From NCBI GenBank assembly GCA_021740585.1, contig JAIOZM010000034.1, forward strand, positions 1 through 41,991: a DNA stretch of 41,991 nucleotides, written 5' to 3'. Of this stretch, positions 1 to 9,049 are shown in pieces. Source of the DNA: Bacteroidales bacterium (lineage in GTDB: Bacteria > Bacteroidota > Bacteroidia > Bacteroidales > GCA-2748055). Each line of letters begins with the position of its first letter. Position 1 is the stretch's first letter. A program made the translations under genes and the position numbers. The notes below the pieces were generated by a model, which was not told the DNA's origin, searched no databases, and was given only the letters and a program-made list of their open reading frames with translations.

Positions 1-130
1 TCAAGTTTGCTGATGGCTTCTTTCAGATTTGTAGTCACCCACAACACCTTTGCCATTCGCTAACGTTTCCTATCAACTCGGCACGTACAAGGACTTTCAC
101 CTCGCAAGCTTATTACCATGCCCGACATAC
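1..130 (-). mobile_element. Group II intron, 5' end (domain I), cut by window edge
   Basis: Read on the minus strand, this segment starts GTATGTCGGGCATGG and continues with GAGGTGAAAGTCC, GTTAGCGAATGGCAAAGGTG, AATCTGAAAGAAGCC and CAGCAAACTT. These blocks occur in the same order and at similar spacing as in domain I of the bacterial IIC intron from Oceanobacillus iheyensis (GUGUGCCCGGCAUGG, GGGUGAGAGUCC, AAUCUGAAGGAAGC, GGCAAACCUU), compared from memory. The first base, at 130, abuts the T-run of an intrinsic terminator, which is the insertion habit of class C introns. The rest of the ribozyme and any reverse transcriptase would lie left of position 1. The GTATG start differs slightly from the GUGYG consensus. 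Confidence 0.75.
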
Positions 131-165
131 AAAAAAGGGAACAAAGATGTCTAATCTTCATTCCC
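131..165 (-). terminator. Intrinsic terminator of the beta-helix gene
   Basis: On the minus strand a 12-bp stem with two wobble pairs (GGGAATGAAGAT / ATCTTTGTTCCC), loop TAGAC, is followed by six T. It lies about 40 bp after the stop of the upstream secreted-protein gene. A near copy with the same preceding GCAAAATGC hairpin is found at 6151-6240. Confidence 0.8.
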
Positions 166-203
166 AATTTTTAAAATGATCGCATTTTGCGAATATCCCT
201 AAT

Positions 204-2249
204 TTATACCTTAATAAATTTACTACTAGACAAGATCCCTTTATTTTTGGTAAGTACGAGAATATAAAGGCCTGCGCTCATCCATGACAGATCAAGTTGT
301 TTTGTTCTCTCATTTAAATCAAAGCTTTTAATTAGTCTTCCCTCCAGAGATATAATATTTATAACACTTTCTGTTTGCAAGGGCTCTGTTAAAAAAATTG
401 TAAAATTGCCATCATTTGGATTTGGAAATATTAAAATAAGGTCCGAATCACTCCCTCGGCCTACAATAACATGAATCCGTGACGAAGTTGCTTTTGCGTT
501 GTTATTATCAGTAACAACGGCTCTTAGAAAATGATCGCCAATAGGGGCATTGTTCCAATACAATGATCCCGATTCGTCTGGTTCCCCAATATAAATTGTA
601 TCCTGATAAAAAATTTCTATTTTATCGATTCCGTCGGCATCAAATGCCTTAACCTTTATAGGAATATTATCATTACTTGTAAATATGCTGCCGTTAGCTG
701 GAGATGTTATCGAAATGGTAGGGTACTTATTCTTGGTGCCAGGGACTGTGTCGTACTCGAACGGACCAATATCAGGTGCTTTACCATAAAAAGGAAATCC
801 AACATCAGTTCCCTTATCAATTAAATCGCTTGTGGATGCCAGGGTAAATGGATGAATAGCTGGTAAAGAGCCGTCCAATTCTCTTTGAGCGGTAATTAAG
901 GATGCAATGTATGCAGAGTCGTTGTAAATAAAGTCCGCATCTGTAACTGTTACCGAATCAGTTGTTTTGGATCCCGGGTATCCATCGTACCAGTCCCATG
1001 TATTATGGCTTTCATCTGATGGAGTATTCCTTCCATAAGTGTTGGTCCAGTTTAACGGTGTATCCACGGTTCCGTTGACAATTTTTCTACTTGCATAAGC
1101 AATATTGTTTTTCCACACAGGGGACATTGTATTATTTTCAGAATTATCAACATGTTCATAAAATCCTATGTCATTTTTATAGGAAATATTATTATAATAG
1201 GCCGCATCATTTTCCCAGAGGAGGTAATCGTTGCCGTCTGCCCCACCTCTATCCGCAGCGGCAAAAATATTACTTGAAATACCATCACTCATAAAGGCCA
1301 TTAAACTATTTGTAACTGAAATTCTACGGTTATGCTTTTGAACTTTTGAATTAGCAGACATTTTAATACCACCCGGTGTTGCAAGCGCGTCTATTCCTTC
1401 ATATTTATCACTCCCTAATAACCAACAGTTATTAATAGTATATTTTGCTCCATTGGCAGGTATTAAGTCCATTGCGTCATCTGTATAGTTCCAAACTCTG
1501 CATCCATCCCAAGTAACAACATTACCATCATAATATGTCGCTATCCAACCATCTGCAGCGTTTCCGGGTATATTTGCAAATGTGTCGCATAAATTATAAA
1601 CGTCGCAATTAATAAAACTTGTCGTATCATAATAATTATCACTCCAATAGGGAGCCGTAAGGGTGCCTCCTATATCATACCAACTTTTCCAGGCTCCACC
1701 TTGCATCCAATATCCCCTTTCTCCAACATCATGCAGAAGAATGTGCTCAAATGTTAAATGACGGCTGTAAAGACCAGTAATAGCACCTGATACAACACTA
1801 TCACACTGAAACACATTTCTTATTTCTAAATCTTTAAAATGTAGGTATTGGGCGTATTCTATTCTGATAGCATAATTATAAAAACTACTGTTATCTTTAA
1901 ATTCGCAATTATTGCTGCAATCAAGAATAGGCATATTACCTGCTTCAATATCAGGTGGAAAGCCAAAATAAGATATTGGCTTTCCAACAGTTCCACTATA
2001 CCCCTTTCCGTCTTCAGGATTAATTACATTTCTTTGGGTTGACCAATATACTCCTGCCCTAAAATATACAGTGTCTCCCGGCCTCGCCTTTGAAAATGCA
2101 TAATCCCATGTTGCCCAAGGCTTCGCAAACGTACCTTCATTGGAATTAAGCCCTCCAGAATCTGCAGGCGCAACAAAGTGATAACCTTCATATTGAGCAT
2201 ATAAAAAATTACCATACATAAGAAATATTATAATGAATACCTTCTTCAT
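204..2249 (-). CDS. Secreted right-handed beta-helix protein, T9SS cargo
   Basis: Encodes a 681-residue protein if the start is the ATG at 2249, which gives a clean signal peptide (MKKVFIIIF... ending YAQ); an in-frame ATG seven codons upstream gives a poorer one. The N-terminal part has the DUF1565/parallel beta-helix signature (GTFAKPWATWDYAFSKARPGD, then YFRAGVY and many Asn-rich rungs), a fold shared by polysaccharide lyases and glycan epimerases. Then come a bacterial Ig-like domain (about residues 505-600, opening PTISITSPANGSIF) and a type A T9SS sorting domain (FPNPNDGNF ... GLYILVL ... KFIKV). It is probably surface-attached or released. Catalytic residues cannot be assigned, so substrate and lyase activity are unknown. 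It is divergent from the MBOAT gene and ends in the terminator at 131-165. Confidence 0.8.
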   Translation of the reverse strand: MKKVFIIIFLMYGNFLYAQYEGYHFVAPADSGGLNSNEGTFAKPWATWDYAFSKARPGDTVYFRAGVYWSTQRNVINPEDGKGYSGTVGKPISYFGFPPDIEAGNMPILDCSNNCEFKDNSSFYNYAIRIEYAQYLHFKDLEIRNVFQCDSVVSGAITGLYSRHLTFEHILLHDVGERGYWMQGGAWKSWYDIGGTLTAPYWSDNYYDTTSFINCDVYNLCDTFANIPGNAADGWIATYYDGNVVTWDGCRVWNYTDDAMDLIPANGAKYTINNCWLLGSDKYEGIDALATPGGIKMSANSKVQKHNRRISVTNSLMAFMSDGISSNIFAAADRGGADGNDYLLWENDAAYYNNISYKNDIGFYEHVDNSENNTMSPVWKNNIAYASRKIVNGTVDTPLNWTNTYGRNTPSDESHNTWDWYDGYPGSKTTDSVTVTDADFIYNDSAYIASLITAQRELDGSLPAIHPFTLASTSDLIDKGTDVGFPFYGKAPDIGPFEYDTVPGTKNKYPTISITSPANGSIFTSNDNIPIKVKAFDADGIDKIEIFYQDTIYIGEPDESGSLYWNNAPIGDHFLRAVVTDNNNAKATSSRIHVIVGRGSDSDLILIFPNPNDGNFTIFLTEPLQTESVINIISLEGRLIKSFDLNERTKQLDLSWMSAGLYILVLTKNKGILSSSKFIKV

Positions 2250-2267
2250 ATTATTATAATTTATTAA

Positions 2268-2275
2268 CAAATATA
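2268..2275 (-). promoter_or_regulatory. Bacteroidota-type -7 element
   Basis: TATATTTG on the minus strand matches the TAnnTTTG -7 consensus of Bacteroidota sigma-ABfr promoters. It lies about 19 bp before the chosen ATG at 2249, implying a very short leader. No convincing -33 TTG is seen. Confidence 0.4.
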
Positions 2276-2539
2276 TAATATATTGATGAATTTATTGATA
2301 TTTACAATTCAAAAATATAAAATGTTTACTTATAAGATCTATTGAAAAGACTCTTTGTAGGGTTCAAATTGATCTAATGAAAACTTTGTAAGGGGTTTAT
2401 ATTAACCTGTAATTCTTTCGTTTTTTGAAGCGAGCAGTTAATCCTCATATAATAGGATAAATCAAAAAGACATAATATTTTAGACATTTAATTAAATCAT
2501 TCTCTAAATTTAATATTTAATGGAGAACATCAAATAGAT

Positions 2540-3961
2540 ATGGAGATTATCTCAGTATATTTTGCCTTGTTGAGCATAGTCTCAATTTTTATTTTTTACT
2601 TGCTAAATTATAAATACAGAATCGGATTCCTTGCAATCCTTAGCTGTAGCTTTATTGCAAGCATAGACTACTTGCTATTACTTTATATTATAATTTATTC
2701 ATTGATTAATTATTTCATTGGAATAAAATTGCCCAATTCCAAGTATAAGGTCTTATTATTTAGAACTGGAATAATTGTCAACCTATCTCAGCTTATATTA
2801 TTAAAATATGCTTCATTTACAGTTGATCCACTCATTCGTCTTTTCAATAATAACATACAGTTCTCTAAACTTACGGAAATTCTTGTTCCTATCGGTATTT
2901 CATACTTTACCCTTCAGGGAATAGGCTACCTCATCAATATCAAGAGGGGATGGGAAAAACCGGAAAAAAAGCTTCTGGATTTCTTATTATACATTACTTT
3001 TTTTCCTAAGTTTTTATCGGGGCCGATTGAAAGATCAAATCATTTTCTTCCACAGCTAAAATCAGCAATTTCTTTTAATGAACAACAGGTTTCTGAAGGG
3101 CTAAAAATAGCATTATTCGGTTTCTTTAAAAAAGTTGTAATTGCTAATCAATTGGGGAGGATAGTTTTCCTGGCTCATTCAGATCCAGATTCTTTTAGCT
3201 TGCCAGAACTATGGTTGGTCGTATTAATCCAGCCTCTTTATTTGTATTTTGACTTTTCAGGGTATACAGATATTGCAAGAGGGTTTGCTAAAACATTCGG
3301 CATCGATCTGTTACCAAATTTCAATAAACCATTTCTTGCCGAAAATATGACCGGTTTTTGGAAGCGTTTTCATATGTCACTTTCTGCCTGGTTTAACGAT
3401 TATGTCTTTAATCCAATAAGCTTTAAATTCCGAAGATGGGGCAAATCTGCTGCGGTTTTTGCTTTATTTGTATCATGGACCTTATTTGGGATATGGCATG
3501 GTGCAGGTTGGAATTTTATGGCACTCGGATTAGCACAGGCCCTTGGAATTATTTATGAGTTTTTTACAAAAAGAATAAGAAGCGAGTTAGGCTCAAAAAT
3601 ACCAGCTTTTTTGAGGGTTATGATGAGCAGGATAATTACCTTTATTTTTTACGGGTTATCGTTGATTTTCTTTTTCTCAAGGGACTTGAATTCATCTTTA
3701 CATTTTTTTTCCCAACTGACAGATTTATCCCCTTGGTCAAATACAAAGCATCTCAATAATCTGTTGTTTTTTGCATTAGGTTTATCTTTTATCTTTTTAT
3801 TAATTGATTACTTGAAACAAGATCATACGGAGATAAACAATCGTATTGAGAAAATCTTCAGCAGTAGCAGGATTTTCAGGCTCTCTGTATATTATGCCGT
3901 GGCATTTTTAATATTGGTATTTATTGGAAATAAGTTAACTTTCGTCTATCAGGTATTTTAA
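2540..3961 (+). CDS. MBOAT family O-acyltransferase (AlgI-like)
   Basis: A 473-residue polytopic membrane protein with about ten or more hydrophobic segments. Family hallmarks are KFLSGPIER (157-165), FDFSGYTDIA (237-246), ENMTGFWKRFHMSLS (268-282) and WHGAGWNF (319-326); His320 of the last is the expected catalytic histidine. The length matches AlgI/DltB-type proteins. Such enzymes pass acyl groups across the membrane to a periplasmic partner that modifies a polysaccharide. The next gene, 87 bp downstream on the same strand, encodes an SGNH-like protein of the kind that serves as partner (AlgJ/AlgX-like), so the two are probably co-transcribed. The acceptor glycan is not identified. The divergent beta-helix gene could act on the same glycan, which is inference only. 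Confidence 0.9.
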   Translation: MEIISVYFALLSIVSIFIFYLLNYKYRIGFLAILSCSFIASIDYLLLLYIIIYSLINYFIGIKLPNSKYKVLLFRTGIIVNLSQLILLKYASFTVDPLIRLFNNNIQFSKLTEILVPIGISYFTLQGIGYLINIKRGWEKPEKKLLDFLLYITFFPKFLSGPIERSNHFLPQLKSAISFNEQQVSEGLKIALFGFFKKVVIANQLGRIVFLAHSDPDSFSLPELWLVVLIQPLYLYFDFSGYTDIARGFAKTFGIDLLPNFNKPFLAENMTGFWKRFHMSLSAWFNDYVFNPISFKFRRWGKSAAVFALFVSWTLFGIWHGAGWNFMALGLAQALGIIYEFFTKRIRSELGSKIPAFLRVMMSRIITFIFYGLSLIFFFSRDLNSSLHFFSQLTDLSPWSNTKHLNNLLFFALGLSFIFLLIDYLKQDHTEINNRIEKIFSSSRIFRLSVYYAVAFLILVFIGNKLTFVYQVF

Positions 3962-4048
3962 ATACTAACTGGTGCTCACTTTCAAAATTTTTTCTGTCGA
4001 TTAGAAAAACATAAATAATTCCAAGTTGGAAATAATACTAAAATTAAT

Positions 4049-4960
4049 ATGAAGTACCTTTTTTACAAAGTTTCACTATCCCTTTTGACCCTATTACTTA
4101 CTTGCATTATTATTGAGTTATTAATTCGCAATATCCCCAATGAATATCAATATAAAAAAGAATACCTAGATAAAATGTCTGACAGCATCGAGATTCTTCT
4201 AATTGGCGCTTCTGATGCTCATACTGGACTAAATCCGGATTACATAATGGGAATAAGCTTTAATGCGGCTCATCCTGCTCAGAGCCTTGATTATTGTTTT
4301 GAGCTACTAAAAAAGTATGAAAATAAATGGTCAAAGCTTGAATCCATTGTCCTGACGGTTTCTTATCCATCACTTTTTTATAAGATGGATAAATCTGCAT
4401 CATCTTGGCGAGTTAAAAATTATAGGATTTATTATAATATTAAACTTTCAAATAAGTTCAAATCACATGCGGAAATTTTAAATGGCTTACTCTTTGATCA
4501 AATAAAAAGAATTATCGACTATTATGTAAACAAAAATGATGAGATTTATTGCAACGATCGTGGTTGGCATATTTCTTCAGATAATAAATCTCTCGGAAAT
4601 CTTGAGGTACTAGGATCTGAAACAGCAAAGCGGTTAACGGTTCCCAAAGAGCAACAGTATTATACTGAACTTAAAACTGCACTAGATTCAATTGTTAATT
4701 TTTCGAAAACGAATAAATGCAGTTTATTAATTCTTACTCCACCAGCCTACAAATCATATAGAGAAAACTTTGATAAACTTCAATATGATAGTACAATAAA
4801 TACCATACTAAGAGTTACAACTCAGAATAATAATTGCAAATACATCAATTTACTTGAAGATAATAGATTTAAAGCTATTGATTTTCTGGACGGTGACCAT
4901 CTTAACGGTGGCGGCGCAAAGAAGTTGTCATTAATTATCGATAGTATTCTAAATAATTAA
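4049..4960 (+). CDS. Membrane-anchored SGNH-like protein, putative MBOAT partner
   Basis: A 303-residue protein with one N-terminal transmembrane segment (about 5-26) and a periplasmic domain. It carries GASDAHTGLNP (53-63), a variant of the block I GxSHT motif of SGNH-like acyltransferases and esterases, and ends with DGDHLNGGGAKKLS (281-294), matching the block V Asp-x-x-His region. The middle AAHPAQSLDY resembles the block II Asn/Gly turn. AlgJ/AlgX/PatB-like proteins work in this way with an MBOAT pump, and this gene follows one. The nucleophile is probably Ser55. A replacement of the usual D-S-H order by S-D-A-H is odd and may mean altered or lost catalysis. The assignment rests on short motifs plus context. 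Confidence 0.65.
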   Translation: MKYLFYKVSLSLLTLLLTCIIIELLIRNIPNEYQYKKEYLDKMSDSIEILLIGASDAHTGLNPDYIMGISFNAAHPAQSLDYCFELLKKYENKWSKLESIVLTVSYPSLFYKMDKSASSWRVKNYRIYYNIKLSNKFKSHAEILNGLLFDQIKRIIDYYVNKNDEIYCNDRGWHISSDNKSLGNLEVLGSETAKRLTVPKEQQYYTELKTALDSIVNFSKTNKCSLLILTPPAYKSYRENFDKLQYDSTINTILRVTTQNNNCKYINLLEDNRFKAIDFLDGDHLNGGGAKKLSLIIDSILNN

Positions 4961-5040
4961 TTTTATTCCTTAAATATGATCTACAATTTTATAAGCTTTA
5001 TAATTAGGGCTGTTCGTAATTAGTAAAAACTTCTGATAGA

Positions 5041-6084
5041 CTGTTCGTTAATTGGAACCCCTAGCTTAGTTTTAACACAACCCCTGAAATATCATTTATT
5101 TCATATGTCATCAATAGTTTTTAAGGTAATATGCAACTCGCCATGTAAAATATTATTTGAAATTTCTTGGTTTTTGCCATGCTTGGTTCTCCACAAAAAG
5201 AGTTTTCACTTTATTTGAATAGTTTTCTAAAGGCCGAATTAGGTAAAATTTATCATGCCATACCTTGGGTTTATTTATGTAAGTCGCTAAATATCCTGGA
5301 TAGCCGAAAGAGGCGCTATACTACTTTTCCTCCTCAGGACAAATTGGCCTTAATTGTTTTAAAATCTTGTACTGGTTTTTCTGACCGAAAGTTGATTAAG
5401 ATTCTAAACGGGAAACTACAACACCAGTTGTTTTGTAGAGTATTTTTTGAGCCAGAAAAGCTGGATGATTTTATAATTGTAAGTTATATTCGTGCCCAGT
5501 TCTATGTTAAATCAAAGCTCCCGGAATGTCCGGCTATTATAGCCCGTAGCTGGGAACCATACTTTGACCAGCCCAATGCACTCTATTAGGATGTCACTTT
5601 TTAAGAATATTATATCTCCATCCTACCAAAGTCAAATTGCTTTGGGACATGATTAACTAAATGAACTCACAAATAAAACTTGCCTGTAAATTCTTAAAAA
5701 TAAGCACCCATCGTTTTAAATATCTGGAAAAAATAGACTATTATCTTGCTTATAGTCGAAAAATAAAAAAGTCCACAAATAGACCTGCGTTCATAACCGT
5801 CGTCTACTATGTTTACTTGATAAACTTATCACAATAAAAGATCAGAAAAAAAGTATTAGGGGGAAATAACTTTCCTTATGCGTATTATATCGACGAAAGG
5901 TCAAAAAGAAAGTGCATTTCTGGAGAGTGAAATATTTACTCTAAAAACCCTTAACGTTCTAATTAGAATCGTTAATTTTAATATGTGTATACGGCCAATG
6001 CAGCAAGAATAGCAAAACGTATGACTCAGGAAGACTAATAAAGTAAAAAGGCATAGACTAATAATTAATTCATTAAATGAACAG
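5041..6084 (+). mobile_element. Decayed insertion sequence, candidate ends
   Basis: The transposase remnant at 5179-5960 is bracketed by CTGTTCGTTAATT (from 5041) and, inverted, CTGTTCATTTAAT (6084-6072), an imperfect terminal inverted repeat. The span of about 1.04 kb is shorter than usual for the family, consistent with internal deletion. No clear target duplication is visible. A related sequence, GGGCTGTTCGTAATTA, lies just outside at about 5007, and a similar one (GGGATGTTCGTAAATA) at about 7826, so the true end could be at 5008 instead. Confidence 0.45.
5179..5960 (+). pseudogene. Broken transposase (DUF772 N-terminal domain, IS1182-like)
   Basis: The intact first part, from ATG 5179 to the stop at 5589, encodes the DUF772-type N-terminal domain of an IS5/IS1182-class transposase (AIPWVYLCKSLNI, then FPPQDKLALIVLKSCTGFSD and a Phe-Cys core). 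After the stop, other frames continue the same protein: YLHPTKVKLLWDMIN near 5611-5655, LACKFLKISTHRFKYLEKID near 5680-5735, LAYSRKIKKS, and KVKKKVHFW near 5900. The pieces keep family order but are separated by stops and frameshifts, and the DDE catalytic core is not recognisable. The gene is therefore dead. Family placement is from memory of related Bacteroidota transposases. Confidence 0.75.
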
Positions 6085-6150
6085 ACTAGAAGATAAGTAT
6101 GTCTTAATGTTGAATTGTTATCATTTTTCATAAAATCGAAGCCTAAAAAT

Positions 6151-6187
6151 AAAAAATGGGGATAAAGATATCTAACCTTCACCCCCA
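6151..6187 (-). terminator. Intrinsic terminator of the lipoprotein gene
   Basis: On the minus strand TGGGG...CCCCA closes a long stem with an internal TAGAT loop, followed by ATTTTTT. Upstream of it, at 6202-6212, is a CGCAAAATGCG hairpin. The whole module (6151-6240) is a near copy of 131-206. Confidence 0.75.
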
Positions 6188-6235
6188 TTTTTTTAAATCA
6201 TCGCATTTTGCGAATATCCCAATATATGTTAATCC

Positions 6236-7168
6236 CTAATAAGAAATTGTAAAGGAACTTGATTCTGGATCGGTAAAAGATGCTAAGGACCAGGACCTCC
6301 AATCAGGACATTTTTCAGTTTCAATGCCTGAAATTGGACCAACATAATAATAAACATAGTTTTGGTTTACCCCGTAATCCAAATTTACATCTATTATTGT
6401 TATCCCATTTTCAATATAAGTTACCACGGTAGCAAAACCTACATTAACTAATTCAGAGTTATGCATTGGAAAAGAGAAGTTTTCAATAATATTATTAATT
6501 CCTAGTTTAAAGTCATTGCAATTCGGTGCATAATCATAGGACCCTGAGCTATATGTATATCCATATTTACTAGTATACGCTTTTACGGCAATTACTAATG
6601 TCTCTTTTACATCTTCACATTCCACAAAACAAAAAGTAAGATTACTAAGACCTGCCGGTCCACCAGAAGCGTTTATCGGAGCAGCCAGGCCTGCATCACT
6701 TGTTGCTCCCTCTGGATACCAATATACGTTTGCATCATCAGATCCTTTAACAATAACGGCACCAACTTTGTATAATCCTCCGCCAATCTCAAGGCATCCA
6801 TCAATTTCAAATGAAACAAAAACTCCATCCGTTGTTATATTAAGACCCTCTGGAAAATCACCTTCAAAATCACCTTCTTCATAATCAACCTTGTCACTAC
6901 ACAAAGCAAAATATTCAGCATCGCCCATAAATGCTAATCCAACTTCAGCACAAGTTCTGTTTCCCCCCTTGTTTTTTCCGGGAATAATATAAGGAGTAAT
7001 TTCTCCTTCACTAACAGGTAAACTGGCAACCGATTCAGTAATCGCTACTGAAACCACTTTTTTGTCACCTAATTGCAGAATCTGACTATCATCAGTACCT
7101 TCCTTTTCGCAGGAAACGAATGCGGTAACTAAAATAAGTCCCACAAATAATTTGTTTAAATTTTTCAT
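6236..7168 (-). CDS. Hypothetical secreted lipoprotein
   Basis: A 310-residue product if translation starts at ATG 7168, which places a lipoprotein signal (MKNLNKLFVGLILVTAFVSC) with lipidated Cys20, followed by the acidic EKEGTDD that in Bacteroidota favours surface exposure. An upstream in-frame ATG at 7210 would add 14 residues that spoil the signal. The mature part is Gly/Asp/Glu-rich, has several cysteines and is likely beta-rich. It has no recognised family: LGINNIIENFSFPMHNSELV and VTYIENGITIIDVNLDYG suggest one conserved beta domain near the C-terminus. The gene stands alone, ends in the terminator at 6151-6187, and is preceded by 780 bp without a gene. Confidence 0.65.
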   Translation of the reverse strand: MKNLNKLFVGLILVTAFVSCEKEGTDDSQILQLGDKKVVSVAITESVASLPVSEGEITPYIIPGKNKGGNRTCAEVGLAFMGDAEYFALCSDKVDYEEGDFEGDFPEGLNITTDGVFVSFEIDGCLEIGGGLYKVGAVIVKGSDDANVYWYPEGATSDAGLAAPINASGGPAGLSNLTFCFVECEDVKETLVIAVKAYTSKYGYTYSSGSYDYAPNCNDFKLGINNIIENFSFPMHNSELVNVGFATVVTYIENGITIIDVNLDYGVNQNYVYYYVGPISGIETEKCPDWRSWSLASFTDPESSSFTISY

Positions 7169-7210
7169 TTTTTTAAATATTAAATTAAACTTTGATTTCA
7201 AATTTTCCAT

Positions 7211-7992
7211 TTATGTAATTTACTAATGCTAAGTTATTAAACTTTGTGTTCGATGTAAAGTTATTCGTCAAAAATTCTGATTTGTATATGTTCTTGAAAA
7301 ATTGTTAGTTAATATATTGGTATCTGATATTAATTGTTATTGTTCTGTAATTCAGCGCGTCTTATATAAGTAGATAATCTATTTTATCTAACCTCTGATT
7401 TTGAAATCTTTTATTCGTCAAACCCAAGATATTATTGGGTCAATAAGAGAGAGAAATATTTATTTCAGAAAATAATTTCGAACTTACAATTCTGTTAATG
7501 CAGTTTATCATATATATTAACATTCTATAATCTTTTGTTAGTTTATGACAAAAAAAATAGATTTATTACTAATGATCACTAAGCGGCCTGAAATGATAAC
7601 GAATCCTAACTTTTAACAATAATTCTAAATAAAAGCTATTAAACCCATCGTAAGCTTTGAGGTTTTGTTACGAATCAAGCCTCCAGGAACCCATTAGAGT
7701 CAGAAAGTGAGCCCTCCGTTCATGTGGAAATAACCACACTTCGCGCCAACCAGCAGAGCACAAAGGAAGGTTAATAGGATTGTCACCAAATGTCATTCTA
7801 TAGAGTAATCATTGTCGACAAGTAGGGATGTTCGTAAATAACTTTGATACGGATAAATAAATACCAATGCAATAGGTGAATGAAAATAATTATGAATTAT
7901 AAACGATTTTTTAGTAACGATTATTGGGGTGAGCTTAATTCATTTTACTCTCACAATTGTAGAATGAAAACAGAAAAATTACAAATAAAAAA
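7211..7992. other. Gene-free stretch with one GC-richer island
   Basis: Mostly AT-rich DNA between two minus-strand lipoprotein genes. At about 7660-7800 the composition changes, and the minus strand reads open in two frames, one giving VGAKCGYFHMNGGLTF and the other EVWLFPHERRAHF, each soon stopped. This looks like a remnant of an older mobile or duplicated segment. No RNA gene is recognised. Confidence 0.35.
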
Positions 7993-8862
7993 CTAATTTT
8001 CTTTACCTGTAACCTGAGTATTATTTCCATTATTATCAATTACATCTATTATTCTATTAAACAATAGATTAACTATATTGCCGGCAAAATCCTTATTTGG
8101 ATGAGAATCACTAGGAGATACTGCATATTCATCCTTAAAATACAAACTACCTTCTGTCTCAAGACTATAAAGATCCCACAAATAAATGTTATCCCCTGCC
8201 TGATCCCATTCATCTCTTACCCAACTAAAAAACTCTCTTGCCCTTTTTGCTTCCGCCTCCGTAAGACGAGACTTTACTTGAGCCGCCCCGGTAAATAAAA
8301 TGAATTTTGTATCAGGAAATTCGTGCATCTTATCTCTCAAGGCCGAATATTGAAGCTTATAGTTCGAAATTGTTTTTAAATCTGAATTGATGTCCGCAGA
8401 GTCCAGATCTTCCTGAATATTGCAAACTGGGAAACAGTGTTTAAAAATGACAAGCTGGTACTCTTTTGTAAGCATTTCCAGAGTGGGTTCTTTCATAAAA
8501 GGTTCTTCTCCGGCATTTTTCACCCAGATATTATAATAATCGTAGGGGTTATTTTCCCAACCATAAGGCGTAGCTTTGGGGAAGTCCATCTCTTTTATAT
8601 AGTAGTTTTTTTTATGTTTTTTGTTGTAATTATTAAATAATGCTGGCATCCGGGGATTTTTTTCAATCTTTTTGCTAAGCCTGTAACTGATTTTTCCAAC
8701 AAACCAACTCAAAGTTGAAGTTTTGTTACCATTCCAGATAACACCTCCCGTACTATGGTGCAGAAAAATAATCTTCATATCAGATCCTTCCTCATTCTGC
8801 TTGCATGAGTTTAAAGTAAATAAAAATAAAATTATTGTGAAATTAATAAGTTTTGTTTTCAT
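7993..8862 (-). CDS. SGNH-hydrolase-like lipoprotein
   Basis: A 289-residue lipoprotein: signal MKTKLINFTIILFLFTLNSC with Cys20 lipidated. The N-terminal strand is followed by IIFLHHSTGGVIW (31-43), in the place of the SGNH block I, and the C-terminus carries SPSDSHPNKDF (249-259), a typical block V Asp-x-His. FILFTGAAQ in the middle could supply the oxyanion-hole turn. Length and order suit a GDSL/SGNH esterase-like domain acting on a surface carbohydrate or lipid. The His-His-Ser-Thr-Gly block differs from GDS, so the nucleophile assignment (Ser37) is tentative. The gene is divergent from the next, which also begins with an SGNH-like domain, and the two may share the 187-bp promoter region. 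Confidence 0.6.
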   Translation of the reverse strand: MKTKLINFTIILFLFTLNSCKQNEEGSDMKIIFLHHSTGGVIWNGNKTSTLSWFVGKISYRLSKKIEKNPRMPALFNNYNKKHKKNYYIKEMDFPKATPYGWENNPYDYYNIWVKNAGEEPFMKEPTLEMLTKEYQLVIFKHCFPVCNIQEDLDSADINSDLKTISNYKLQYSALRDKMHEFPDTKFILFTGAAQVKSRLTEAEAKRAREFFSWVRDEWDQAGDNIYLWDLYSLETEGSLYFKDEYAVSPSDSHPNKDFAGNIVNLLFNRIIDVIDNNGNNTQVTGKEN

Positions 8863-9018
8863 AGCATTAACATTTTCTGCAAATAGGTTTCAAAATTGAA
8901 CTTTATATTACTATTTCTGTTCTCTAACAATACAAATATACATAATGTTCATATATTTTGAATACAAAACATTAATTTTATAACCCATACAAATTCAGCC
9001 GTTTATAATTCTTTTTAT

Positions 9019-9026
9019 TATATTTG
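9019..9026 (+). promoter_or_regulatory. Bacteroidota-type -7 element
   Basis: TATATTTG matches TAnnTTTG and lies 23 bp before the ATG at 9050. Confidence 0.4.
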
Positions 9027-9049
9027 GAAAATATACAACTTTTATAATT

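Noticed and set aside
5901-6188. Minus-strand 95-codon frame
   Set aside because: It overlaps the terminator and transposase remnant and has no recognisable features.
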